From: Chrysogorgia sp. JL179-B06
Lineage: Eukaryota > Cnidaria > Anthozoa > Scleralcyonacea > Chrysogorgiidae
DNA length: 64,000 bases
NCBI GenBank assembly: GCA_035772405.1
Contig: JAYKKM010000052.1
Location: 464,001 to 528,000 of the forward strand
Direction: 5' to 3'
In this document: in pieces, positions 44,401 through 55,929 of the stretch
Layout of the letters: each line of letters starts with the position of its first letter
Numbering within the stretch: position 1 is the stretch's first letter
Notes under the pieces: model-generated
The model's database searches: none
What the model was told of the DNA's origin: nothing
What the model saw: the letters and a program-made list of their open reading frames with translations, nothing else
Made by a program: the position numbers and the translations under genes

Positions 44401-44706
44401 CGTCCTGAATTTTGAAAAGAACAGCGATCAACCATTGAAATTTTAGCTTTCCAAGTAGATTTATTGAAAAGGTAACGAGGTAAATCTAAAGTTGAAGAAA
44501 GCTTCGTATTGTTAACTTCAAGAAAACATTGATTTTGTTAACACACTACCTTAGTATTGCCATATTTTTCGGGCACTCGTATATATATTTTTCGGCCATT
44601 GTTTATAAATTTTTTTGTTCTACAGCACGCTCGCGCCAGTCCTCCGCATCACACATGGATCACGCGCTTATAGGCCGTTTCTACGCCCGTGTTTTATAGC
44701 GCCCTG
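41433..44706. mobile_element. 3.27-kb foldback element with tandem-repeat arms
   Basis: The whole segment is one large palindrome. It starts CAGGGCGCTATAAAACACGG and ends with the complement. The 7-bp sequence ATAGAAT directly abuts both ends (41426-41432 and 44707-44713). Each arm has a unique outer part of about 500 bases, then tandem units of about 211 bases marked by GGAACCGCGGAAAAATTAGG. The left has five clear units (GGAACCGCGG near 41945, 42136, 42348, 42559, 42773) plus a decayed one near 42972. The right has six (CCGCGG at 43127, 43345, 43563, 43774, 43985, 44177). The centre is near 42965 to 43000. No transposase is encoded. The design matches Drosophila FB elements, but the sequence family is unknown to me; the CAGGG end suggests hAT-like mobilisation. 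Confidence 0.9.
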
Positions 44707-44961
44707 ATAGAATTAACAATTGACCAGTCAAAATGCGTCCTGACCGGTACTGGGATGTGACGTCAACCTAGGAATTTGGCGTTCTTTTCTGCGCGCTTTC
44801 CTCCGTGTGATAAACTGGTTGAGGATTTGAGTGAAAAACTTGATAAAACCTGCAGTATAGCGTTCAAGTATATCATCATGATCAACGAATTTTGAATTAG
44901 GGCAAATTTCTCTAGCAGCAGAAGAAATAATAATAATAATAATACATGACATTAGCGCTAA

Positions 44962-45618
44962 GGGACCGTTCATTATTTATAGCATAGGGGGGTGTGGGAT
45001 ATTCCTTACCATATAAGAAAATCTTATAGCAACCCCTATTTGATGCTTTCAAAAATTTTGAACCCACCCTCAGACAAAACTCGGTATATAAAGAGCTATA
45101 TCTAAAACGATTGTTTCCCTTGCGTGCGGTTTGTTACACTATTTTTATATTTTACACAACAATTAAGGATTCCTAGTGTTGTTTACTAATATAATATCAC
45201 CGTATTAATTTAGGGACTATTAAAATGTTAAATGTTTGTTGGAATATTTTTGCGAAATTGGTTATTAAAATACTCACAATTTTAGATTAGTTTCCTTTAC
45301 ATTCGAGATTTAAGTTGTGTGCAACAAAATAAGTATTACCAACTATTCAAATACATTTGCTAAAATCTCTAATATCCATGGAGCATCCATAGTATAAAGT
45401 GGGTCTTCCTCGTTCCTCTTAAGCATGGTCTTAAGTTATTTTTATACGTTTTATGTCAAACTGTCATAGTTGTCACAAATTGTCATACCCCCCTACAAGG
45501 TTGAAAAAATCCAAGGGACCCCCCATAAAACAAGTTCAATATTGTATAGCCACCCCCCCCCCCCCCCCCCCCTCATATTATCCCACCCACCCCTATGGTA
45601 TAAATAATGAACGGTCCC
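44962..45618. mobile_element. 657-bp Harbinger-like MITE
   Basis: Ends GGGACCGTTCATTATTTATA and its complement, flanked by TAA on both sides (44959-44961, 45619-45621), the PIF/Harbinger target type. Contains a 22-base poly-C run near 45549. Confidence 0.8.
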
Positions 45619-45719
45619 TAAATCTATAGTGCAGTGTACTCCCTATCAATCAAATCAGAAAACCTTTAGTCATTCAACTATTAGCCTGCGTGGCAGTTTA
45701 ATGTTATACAGTAGTTTCA

Positions 45720-46210
45720 GGGTTCTATCTAGGGGGTTTGAGGGGTGGAAGCTCCCCCCGCCCTAAAAACAGCCCAGCTTCTCCCCCCCAAAAAGTTGTG
45801 ATCACTCAGGTCGATCGGTGTACACGAAGTAAGTATTCCCAGTCAATCCAAAATACTATATGATAAAGAACATGAAGTAGTGCCGTGGTCTGCTGGCCGC
45901 ACGGCACCGCAGGCTCGGTGTGTCCAATATGAGCGGAATACCGACAGCATCAAGGACAAATTTAATAAACAATTTAAAATGTACTTAAAATCCTGGAAAG
46001 TGTTGTTTTTTAGTGTTTTATGACTTTTCCAAACCTTCAGAATTGTGTAAAATCTTCCCCCAAAATGCAGGAAATTTCAAAATATTTCGAGGGGGGCATA
46101 CCCCCGGACCCACCTAGTGCTCGCGTCTTTGGCACTTGCTCCCCCCTTTCCGAATCCTGCCTACGTCCTTGCTCCCCCAAACGAAAAATCCTAGATAGAA
46201 GCCTGGTTTG
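45720..46210. repeat. GC-rich CCCCCCGGA-type dispersed repeat
   Basis: Stretches such as GGGGGGCATACCCCCGGACC next to AAATTTCAAAATATTTC recur in 51930-52170, 32210-32300 and 55650-55860. Probably one old DNA-element family. Confidence 0.5.
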
Positions 46211-46433
46211 TATTGATTTGGAGAGATAAAGAACAAGTGACGGAATGCCATGTACTATGGGATTATTCACTGTCACACTCAAGAATGATAACTGATGTAT
46301 TCATTCTGGCTATAATTATTAACTAAAACAGGAGCACATAATATTCTACTGAGACTGATCATGGAATAACTTTACCCAAAGCAAACTCTCTTGACAGGGG
46401 ACGCAAGGAGGTTAATTAGACACTTTTATTAAG

Positions 46434-46740
46434 GGCGGTTTACATGAGACGCGAGTTACCGGGCTATCTATTTTGCTGATTTCGCTTAACAACAACCAAT
46501 CCCTTGAGACTCCGAAGACAAAGGTGTGGTGGCAAAAGTTAATATTCTTTTGTTTAAGTTCCACCAATATGGCTGCCGTGACATAACGTGGAAGTCATCA
46601 ATAGGCTCCCCAAATGATATTTTAAAGTAGAACTGGCTTAATTTGGTTGTAGGAAGAGTATAAAGTTAATTCAAATGATCTTTCTGGGTCATGATTTTAG
46701 TGACACAACTCAGCCCGGCTCGTATAAACAGTCCGTAAAT
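46434..46740. mobile_element. MITE with GGGCGGTTTACATGAG ends
   Basis: Left AAGGGCGGTTTACATGAG and right CTCGTATAAACAGTCCGTA with CCGGGCT/AGCCCGG inside. Resembles the ends of 22665-23045. Confidence 0.55.
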
Positions 46741-46892
46741 GAACCACAAAAGTTAGGCCTTTCAGTTTTTGTGATTGGCTACATGGAACAAAAGTGGTAT
46801 AGGGTTATAGGACATTGGTTTCTTTGTGGTTGATCTTCTAAATGACATGAATATTCATGTATAATTAGTCATTAATTTTTATATTTTTGTAC

Positions 46893-46897
<5 letters not shown>

Positions 46898-46929
<32 letters not shown>

Positions 46930-46943
46930 TATACACATATATA
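46898..46943. repeat. (TA)n microsatellite
   Basis: TA run directly before the LINE fragment. Confidence 0.85.
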
Positions 46944-46944
46944 C

Positions 46945-47400
46945 TTGCTATATAAGTCTTTAGTGCGTTCAACCTTGGAATATGCTGACGTGGTATGGGG
47001 CGGTTGTTATACCACTGATAGTGATTTATTGGAGAGTTTGGAAATTGCAAGTGCCTATCATGACCAGCCTATCATGGGAGCTATATTAAAGGGGACAAAT
47101 AGAGAATGTCTTCTGCGAGACGTTGCCTGGGTGGAGCTTAATCTCAGAAGAAAGATTCATAAATTGTACTTGATGTACAAAATAGTTTCTAAATTAGCAC
47201 CTCCTTATTTATCTGAGCTTTGCCTGTTACGGTTAATGAGAGATCAAGTCATGGTCTTCGTAATTCTAAAGATATTAGCTTGCCTTTTGTGCGGACTGAA
47301 AGACATAAAAAGTCCTTATTTTTTCGGCAATTCAATAGTGGAATCATCTTCCTTTGGAAATACGATTAACCACTTCACTAGGGACGTTTAAGCATTTTCT
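46945..47400 (+). pseudogene. LINE reverse-transcriptase C-terminal fragment
   Basis: Frame reads LYKSLVRSTLEYADVVWGG, then GTNRECLLRDVAWVELNLRR and KIHKLYLMYKIV. This is the RT-thumb/C-terminal region of a CR1/jockey-like LINE. Later frames shift (RTERHKKSF... and ...TRDV). A tail with repeated TATCC units near 48840-48862 is probably its 3' end, displaced by the insertion at 47752. Confidence 0.75.
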
Positions 47401-47486
47401 TTTTAATTATTTCTCATTGTAATACCATTTCAATCAATTTTATTCATTCCTGATTGGCTAATGACATCAGTATTAAACTTAATTTT

Positions 47487-47526
47487 TTTTACTAGGGGTA
47501 TTTAAAAATAATACCCCAGTAAAAAA
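47487..47526. repeat. Hairpin
   Basis: TTTTTTACTAGGGGTATTT and its complement around AAAATA. Confidence 0.7.
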
Positions 47527-47751
47527 TCACATCCGGGATCTTTGGATTTTAGTTATACAAACATCTAGTGACCTTCGTAGTAAAATTGAGGGGTATTTAG
47601 GACGCGTAAAATTGATTGAAAAGGTATAAAAGGAAATAACACGGTACGAGAAGAATTAATGAAAAATCGCATGCGTGTTTGGCGAAATATACTAATCCCT
47701 TGTTTTATCATGGAGATCGTTTACAGTCTATCAGTTTTCATACTCGCTTAA

Positions 47752-48292
47752 AGGTCAACTATACCTTTCGAGGTTCTATTTTCCTCCGAAAGAGATATCA
47801 TCTAACTTTGTAAAAGTGAAGAAAAAAATGAATTTCATGATATAGCGCAGGATTTATTGAGGAGTATTTCTTCGGATCTCTTGTTGCACGACCGCGTTTT
47901 GAGAAGAATGGCACTATTACCGGTATGACGTCATAGTGTCATACTGGTAATAGGTTTATTGAACAAAACAATATTCCAGTGCTTGATATTTGGTTTGTCA
48001 CTTATCACTCACCCAAGAGTAAACAGTATTCCAAACTTCACTAAAATAAAACCAAAATATACAATATTTTCTCGCCGTATGATATCATTATGACATCACT
48101 TACCGGTAGTACCAGGCTTTCTTCCCACGTGGTCGTTGTTCAACTAAGTTTAGTAAAAGGGCTGAAAACTTGATCTTTAACAGATCATAAAAGTAGAACC
48201 GAGTAACCAATTTCAATTATTTCTTCGGTTTTGAATTGAACTTTTCGAATTCTAACGAAAAATAGAATAACCTCAAAAGGTATAGTTGACCT
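47752..48292. mobile_element. 541-bp MITE with TTAA target
   Basis: Ends AGGTCAACTATACCTTT and AAAGGTATAGTTGACCT, flanked by TTAA (47748-47751 and 48293-48296). TTAA indicates piggyBac- or Kolobok-type mobilisation. It interrupts the LINE 3' region. Confidence 0.85.
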
Positions 48293-48299
48293 TTAAGGA

Positions 48300-49440
48300 T
48301 TAATAATAGTGCTCTAAATTATGATCTTTTTATGAACAATTGTATTGCTTCACCATGTGAAGCACTATTTGTTGTTTTGCCCAATGTTTGCTGCTCTACG
48401 TACAGTTCTGCTTACCTCCGCCTGACATTTGTTGGGAGATAAATGGCGTTTGGCGTCTAAATGGTTTTTAAATGGTTTTTAAATGGCGATTCGGATGTAG
48501 ATTTCCAAACAAATGTTAATTTATTTAGGTGTGTACAATCTTTTATCTCTCAAACAAATCGTTTTCTGTGATCTGTAAATGCTTGTTATGTCTGTATCGA
48601 TGTAGTCGCTTTTTGTTCTTTAATACTTTATGTTGTATATAACTATGTGACTTCGATCGTGATGTGTTTAAAAAATCAACGGCATGAGTTCTCCAGATGA
48701 GCAAATGAGTGTTCTTAGAACAAATGCTGAGTTTTAAATATTAAATAAAAAAATATATATATATATATACTTTTCATTTTGTAAAATGTTTCGAGGGCCA
48801 CAAGTTTGTTGTACTATTTAGTGTAACCCTCGATCCTTAAATAAAGTTTCTATCCTATCCTATTATGTTTGATGCTCTGACAGCCCAAGTATTAGTGCCA
48901 GAAATTGCCTACCGCTGGTTATTACTGTAGATATGTTCATATGCGCCGAGCCAATCTCTGCAGCTAACCAGGATAACTAACTTAAGTGAGATCGCTTGGC
49001 ATTTCGTATGAGAAATAATTTGGTGTTCATATGGAAACGGTCCAGCCCGGTTTAGTGAGATACCACCTTAAGCTTGCGCACAGTGCCGTAGGATCAAAAT
49101 TTATCATGTGAACACAATATATCACCCAGGCTACTGTATAGGTATCTTGCCAGAACGAAATCAACAATGCTAATTGTTCTTTGTTGCATTTTGAATCTCT
49201 ATAATGTTAACCAACTGCAGGCTAGCACAAAGTATTTTTTAACTCAGAAATAGACCCTCGCATACAGAGGAATCCAGTCTCCGCATTAATGCACTGGACC
49301 TCAAGGCTGCATACCTGGCCATCCAGGCATTTACAAAGTATTGGGAGACAGCGCCAGACCACACTCAATAATTTCCCCGGAGGGTAAGGTACTTTTTTTA
49401 TTTCGCCCACACAGTATTATTGCTGCCGACCCTCAGCATA
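48300..49440. other. LINE 3' tail, then no gene seen
   Basis: 48300-48862 continues the LINE 3' flank, ending TCTATCCTATCCTATT. Beyond it nothing is recognisable apart from short CAGCCCGG words. Confidence 0.4.
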
Positions 49441-49449
49441 GTTCCCTCA

Positions 49450-49590
49450 GGGAGGCAGCACACTAATCTTAACTTGGGTCCTGTGTTTCGTGTCCAGACC
49501 TCTTCGCAGAACTATGTAAAGCGACTCGGCACAATGGATGTCCTTCTGGATGTCTGTCCAGTTTTATGACGTTTTGTGACGTAGGTTTCA
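49450..49590 (+). repeat. Dispersed repeat with CAGACCTCTTCG core, copy 3
   Basis: Relative of 2878-3015, less conserved after the core. Confidence 0.55.
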
Positions 49591-49591
49591 G

Positions 49592-50145
49592 TTTGAAATA
49601 TGACCGCTCGACGTTCAATTCAGAAATATTACAAACGTGAAGTTCGATTTGGCAAAAGTGTCACTTGAATGGAAAATTTATAACTTCGCGAGACTTGCTC
49701 GTTTCGAGTAAATGTTGTTCGAATTAGATGTATATGATTACCGTATTTTATTTTAATATTAGAAGGCTATAATGGGATATATGATCGCCTTGATAGGTGG
49801 TTTAGATTGTTATCGAGTGGAACATGGCAACAAACGACAAATAACCTCAATGTTTTTGACAACGTCGGTAACATGCCGCATGATTTCCGTATGTTTGTTC
49901 GATTTGAAATATGACCGCACGACCGCCAGATAGCTCGGACATTCAATTCAGCAAATATTCGATTTGGCAAGAGTGTTGCTTGAATGGAAAATTTATAACT
50001 TTGCGAGGCTTGCTCTTTCGAGTAAATGTTGTTCGAATTAGATGTATGGCGTTCAAATGGTCACGCGCCATATGATTACCGTATGTTATTTTAATATTAC
50101 AAGGTTATATGATCGCCTTAGCTTGATACGTGGTTTATATTCTAC
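49592..50145 (+). repeat. Local duplication, units of about 230 bp
   Basis: 49592-49812 and 49898-50145 share GAAATATGACCGC, TTGAATGGAAAATTTATAAC and GTAAATGTTGTTCGAATTAG. Each copy carries its own insertions. Confidence 0.75.
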
Positions 50146-51492
50146 AATCTACATTCTATTTATTTGATCCTCTATGGCTATGCTATAGAAAATTTCTAGC
50201 ATCATTCTGCTGGCATGCCTGATCCGGAACACTGCTCCAACCTCGTACTGCTCTGTGTCAACCTCGTAAAAAATTAAAATATAAAGATATTTTGTAGATA
50301 GTATAATATAAGAAAGCCTAACGGGGAGATGTAGTTCTCCGAACTAATATCTGATCGTGAGCCTGATTTCAGGAAATCCAGCGGTAATCAGCGTCATATA
50401 AATTTGACAAATACCCCACGGCCCATTCTTCGCGCTGAACAACTAAAACCAACTGTTGTCAAACAACTCGTCCATTGAGACAGAACATAGGAACAGACTA
50501 TAATGTTGATCTACCCTATCGTTATTTGTGTTATAAGTGAAGAGATAGCGTTGATTGCGCGATCCCAGCATCTGGAATATCAAACTCCCCCAAATGATTG
50601 CGGTAGCCAAAACAGGCACGAACATTTAGTTGCAATTGACCCGCGCTGTTGGAATGTTGAAAACTGCGGTTTTTTAGGTCCGAAGATCGTTGCTGCCTTG
50701 CTGGGCGACCTTGGCAGATTTTTAGTCTCCTCGAGGTTGTTGTTGCGAGAGTTCAGAGCCGCGGAAAGGAAAGATTATTTAACAAAAAACGTACAGAAAA
50801 CCAATCGAAGATTCTTTTATATTCCGCGTAGCTTGAAAATTATATCCCCACAAACAACACGAGCACTTCTCCAATATCTGGCGATGGTTGCCGAGTAAGA
50901 CATACTAGTAAGATCCAAGACAATCATGACTATAGCCACAACTATTAATCGCTTGAAAATATTGAATCAGTTTCTTTTCTGTTTTCATTCACGCTGTTTA
51001 CCATATTTACCCGCCCCTGTCCTGGCATTTATACTGTAGTTCTAACGAATATGATAGGTTCTATGATAGATGCATTAGTTTTAACGCGATTAAAATTCCG
51101 CCTTTCAATTCAGTGCGAGTAACACATTTTAGGTGTCAAATGATTTCTGTAATTAAAACATGCGCCGATGATTTACCTGCCCGTAATGACAGCTCGTATT
51201 AATATAAATTTCTTACTTACCCGTTTGGATGGTTAGCGATGTCTTGAGGAAATGGCTAGTGTTACTAGTATTGATCCGAACACCAAACTGAGAGCTCGCA
51301 GCAGGTGGGGGGGGAGGGGGGGAGGGGGTACCAACCGAAAATTTCCGAATGAAATATTCCTCCCCCCTAAATCTTGCAATAATAATCACAATACTTTGTC
51401 AACTGTCAAAACGACAAGGACAACGACCAAAAACCATTTTTTATCACAGCTATAGAATCTAAACTAAAACTGTCCGAAGGATTTGACTGTTG
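50146..51492. other. No recognised gene; one long ORF
   Basis: A plus-strand frame at 50503-50898 spans 131 codons (…VAIDPRCWNVENCGFLGPK…) and is not recognised. A CTGATTTCAG acceptor-like site at about 50371 precedes 35 open codons. Not enough to call a gene. Confidence 0.25.
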
Positions 51493-51595
51493 GGTCTTCT
51501 CGGATAACGACCTTAAATCGTAGGCCCTCGGAACCCCTATAATTGGGCATTTAGCCTGTTAGGGTATTCCGTTCACCTAAGAGTGATAAATCTAA
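51493..51595 (+). repeat. tRNA-derived SINE, copy 3 (3' part)
   Basis: Shares CTTAAATCGTAGGCCCTCGG and CCGTTCACCTAAGAGTGATA with 4796-5030. The tRNA head is missing. Confidence 0.65.
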
Positions 51596-51929
51596 TAAAA
51601 TAAAATAAAAAATAAATAAAATTTACAACATTCACTGACTTATAGTTTACAAGTCAATACGTCTCTTGTTTTTCTTAGACCTGTGGGAATCTCGCAATAT
51701 TCAAATTCCCAGAGCCCACGTTTGTGTGGCGGGTTAATTAATATGGCAACGAGAATGGCGAATAACGTTATTAATGTCCAAGTATTACATTCAACCAACA
51801 GGTTTCTGTCACCAGTACATTTAATGTACATTTAAACAGTATATTTTGATATAATCTCTTAACAGGTCCCAATTTTCCGCGAATTTGTTAAACTTGTGAA
51901 TTTTCCGAATATTGCAATTTTGTAAAAGT

Positions 51930-52170
51930 TGGGTGACACACCCCCATTAACCCCCTCGCAGAAGGTGGGGGATGATGAACCACTCACAGATGAGCGCAAT
52001 AGGCGCCGAAAGTCTAGTGCCGTAGACACTATAGAGTCGAGCGCCGAAGGTGTGAGGACCCTAGAGGAGGGGTCCGGGAACATGCTCCAACGGAAAATTT
52101 TGAAATCTAGAGTCTCTGAAATGCTATTTCCTGCATTTTGAGGGGAGATTTTACAGAATTTTGAAAGTTC
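51930..52170. repeat. GC-rich dispersed repeat, copy
   Basis: GAGGGGTCCGGGAACATGCT and GGAAAATTTTGAAATCTAG words match the 45720-46210 family. Confidence 0.5.
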
Positions 52171-52199
52171 TAAAGTGTCATTTGTAATTGCTTTTATTT

Positions 52200-52240
52200 A
52201 AAAATCATTTAAAATTCGAGCGGAACCCTTCATCAGAGTA
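52200..52240 (-). repeat. Decayed hammerhead-like motif
   Basis: Minus strand has TACTCTGATGAAGGGTTCC then CGAATTT, a damaged relative of the motif at 1372-1424. Confidence 0.4.
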
Positions 52241-54260
52241 AATAAAATTCTATTGTGTGTCTGTTTTCTTTTTTATCGAGTAATGTCAACTGAACAATAT
52301 TATAGAAACCACTTTATACCCCATTTTTTATTAAATTATTCTCCACAAAGTGGGGGACGATAACAATAGTCATCCCTCTTGGCTAAAAAGTGGGAGGTCA
52401 GGGGAATGTATGTCCCCCAACCCCCAGGATTTACGCCACGGCACCTATTCCTCCCCTCAACCATCCCCGATAGAGTGGAAAAAATTTCGTATTTAATTCG
52501 GTCCTGATCGGAACACATGCGAGACTGGTAAACAAATTGAGCATTTCATTCACATACCCTAGCTAGGCGGAACCTAGGCTAGAGTGAACAAATTGAGCAT
52601 TTCATTCTGTCCACATGCTCATACTGAGAGCGACCAAGGCTAGAGTGCTATTTTCTTCATGCGGTGAACGACTGAGTAATAAAGGATTATCGAAACGCGT
52701 AGCTACGAAACGCGATGCGCATTCTTCCTTACCAGCTATCATCGCCCTGTCATTCCGCCAATCATAATTTAATGCAAATTATCATTAGTTACTGACGTCA
52801 TTCCGGTTCCATCGAAGCTTTTGGCAAACTGACCAATCACAGCGTGCGTAGAGTAAAATGATTTCTATAACGAGAAGCTACTTCGCCAAAGCTTTCAGGA
52901 TTTAGCAAATCTTTCAGGAATTTTAGCGGGGAGACGTATACATCCCCAAATAATATGCTAAAGAGAGAAAGACCATATTTGAATTGCTCCTAGGCTATAT
53001 GCTCTCAGGTACGTCTGCAGCATGAATCAAACCTATTTATTTTTATTATACGTAGACGTACCTTTGTAAATCACCTGTAAATCAACATAATGTTGTAAAC
53101 TAAATCTTTAACACCAGTAGTAGTACTACTAGAGACTCTAGAGTGTATTTACGCACCATCACCGACACCAGCTTGGCTTGCCTTCCCAGCTATCGTAATC
53201 ATAATCTTTGTTTCGTTATTGGGAGATCGCGGTAAAACTATTGTTAAAATCTTAAATTAATTATTCTTATATAAGACTATTAAACGTATTGCACGATTTA
53301 TTCATGATATGATAATGATTTCCAAATTTTCGGCTACTGTTACTAGTACCGCCATTTTTACTTACTGTACTATACTATACAGTACGTCGATGATTTCCTT
53401 GTCATTTTTGATAAACTTACGAAGCATGAATCAGAGAATTATCAAGCAAATTGTTTTGCCTATGTCACATGGGGCACTTATGACTTGATTCTGGTAGTGA
53501 TTTGTCTAGTTCAGCTTGTTAGATAGACAGCTGGAAGCCATTCTAAATTGTTACTGCAAGAAATGGTCTAGCTTTTTATGTATTCTTGGTTTGACTTCTG
53601 TTACAAACAGAAATATATTACCATGTATTGAGCCTTGCCCACCTTTGAGAGCTATATTTCGTTCCTCTTATTTTTGGAGCAGCTGGAGATAAAGAGGACA
53701 TAAAACCAGTTTCCTGCAAAACCAGTTTGCTTAACAAAATGTTGTGGATTGGTAGAAACAAAAAATCCAATCAAAACTTTCCTTGCCTTGTGCTAGTGTA
53801 AGTGGGACAACAAAACCTGAGAAAGTAGCTTTGCCTTGGTTAAAATATGAAAACAATTCTTCCTAAACCTTTTTATATGCATGTGACATTAACAATGTAA
53901 TTTTACCCTCTATTCCCAAAATTAGTAGCGCAATAGTACCACCACTTCTCAAGTCATGGAACCAAGATATTAATGTGATGTTGCTTTTTATATGGTAAAA
54001 GTCAGAGGTAATAGAGCAATTTACAGATTGAATCTTTGATTAAAAATGTTTTTAGACCTGATAAATCATAAAATGAGTTTTTGTTTCAAATGGCTTGAAT
54101 CCTACCCTTGGTTATGTTATTTACCAATTAAGCTTAATTAGATGGTGCTTTTTGTAGCTCCACTGTACAGTTTCCTGAAAAAGCTTGTAGGATTAAGAAC
54201 TTGTTTACTATGCCTTTTACCTGTTGGAATGATGCTACTTGTTCTTTCAAGAATAACACT
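52241..54260. other. No gene seen
   Basis: Contains a short tandem duplication (52533-52588 and 52589-52650) around CAAATTGAGCATTTCATTC. Otherwise non-coding on both strands. Confidence 0.4.
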
Positions 54261-54265
54261 ATATA

Positions 54266-54981
54266 CAGTAGAGCCTGAGTTTTACGACCCCGTGTTTTAC
54301 AACCACCTGCCGCTTACGACCGATTTTTCTGGAATGGACGATTTGTAGTTAAAATGTACCTGAAATTAGTGACCACCTGCCAAACGCGACCAGCGACCAG
54401 CGACCACCTTTTAGCGTCCCAAACACAAAATTTAACCTGTCATGAGCGACTTTTTACGAGATTTCGTTTTTTGCAGTAGTTAACATACAAGAATTTTGAC
54501 AGACTGTGCTTAGTACAATGCTTGAATGTTCGAAAACCTAGCGGGTGAGGTTCGTAAATTATATTTTCGTATCTGCCATCTTTGTTTATAATGCAAGATC
54601 GCCAATAACTTTGTGCATACGAATAGTATATATTGTTGCTCCTTACTCTTTTCATCTGTTTCTTTGATCAAATTGCTGTAAATAAAATATTTTCATGATC
54701 AAAGGTGAAGTACGTACGCATTGGGTTTTCTTTCACGGCGTGCATATCGCCCAGCAAGCTCTGTTCAAACTGTGCTTTTTTCAAAAAATTTTCTGGTTTT
54801 CTTTCTTTATTAAGAAATATTATATTGGTTTTAAATTATAAAGCGATCTTTTAGTCGACTATAGTGAATACAGAATATAGTCGTAAACATAATAGCGTCT
54901 TCCAATATTACTTGCATGATGTCACATCACTAACTGCCATTTACGACCAACAGGGGTGGTCGTAAAACTCAGGTTCTATTG
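54266..54981. mobile_element. pogo/Tigger-like MITE
   Basis: Ends CAGTAGAGCCTGAGTTTTAC and GTAAAACTCAGGTTCTATTG, flanked by TA. Subterminal CGACCACC words are typical of Tigger-type ends. No transposase. Confidence 0.75.
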
Positions 54982-55033
54982 TAATGAATCATACTTTGGT
55001 ATTGCTACAAAGTTGTCCAAATCATACTTACAT

Positions 55034-55387
55034 CAGCGCTGCAAATAATTTTTTGTAATCCGCCGGTCATGATGATCAGAAGAAATCTAATTCTGGTGGT
55101 AAAACGGCAAATCCTGCCGGTCATTCATTTTGCTGTTCAGTTTGTTTCATTCTTCATTCATCTTTCCTTTTGAATCACTGTAACATTATGAAGAGACCAT
55201 GGTGCTAGCCGCTGATTTCATTACACTTGGTGAGCGGTCCGTACTGTAGCATTTCACAGGTTAAACAAAAAACGGAGTGTAAAAAATATTTGACTGGTCA
55301 CAATGATCATTGAAAACAAAAATTCGACGGTGAAAGGTCAAATATCGGCAGTCATTGACCGTCGACCGGCCGCTATTTGCAGCGCTG
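55034..55387. mobile_element. 354-bp MITE with 7-bp target duplication
   Basis: Ends CAGCGCTGCAAATA and TATTTGCAGCGCTG, with CTTACAT duplicated exactly at 55027-55033 and 55388-55394. Interior rich in CCGGTCA words. Confidence 0.8.
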
Positions 55388-55639
55388 CTTACATGACAGC
55401 ACATCAGCCATTTTTACAAATATTGTTAGTTATTTGTCAGGAAAAACTCAACTGATTGAAGTCATGATTGTTGAAAATAAGAGAACAGTTATTTCTGCTA
55501 ATAAGAAAATACTATCAAACTTTGTGGTCATCTTGGTTTGGCTTTTAGAGGGCATCCTGATGATTCAAAATATCATCCGCAGAAGTGGGAACTTATTCCC
55601 AGGTGGTTTTAAGATTTTATCAAATTTATACATTGTAAA

Positions 55640-55870
55640 TGGAGTTTGTCTGCATGGCCGTAGCAGGGTGTGGGGCCGGCCCCCCAATAATTTGCTATGG
55701 CGATTTCTTGCCAGTTTAGATCTGTTTAAACTTGCTGGAAATTACTCTCAGAAGTTGCTAGGAAATCCTATTTCAGAGATTCTAATTTCAAAAATTTTTC
55801 AGGGATACGAATCCCCCAGCAGTGCAGTTCCATTACCGCCCCCCCCCGAATTGACTTTCTCTTGCTCAGT
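55640..55870. repeat. GC-rich dispersed repeat scrap
   Basis: GGGGCCGGCCCCCCAATAAT and the CCGCCCCCCC run belong to the 45720-46210 type. A 19-bp tandem (AGTTATTTTGAATATTGCATC) repeats at 55867-55920. The long ORF through here is not considered real. Confidence 0.45.
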
Positions 55871-55929
55871 TATTTTGAATATTGCATCAGTTATTTTGAA
55901 TATTGCATCAGTTATTTTGTATATTAACC

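Noticed and set aside
50503..50898. 131-codon ORF as a gene
   Set aside because: No homology recognised, no start context or splice support; kept only as a note.
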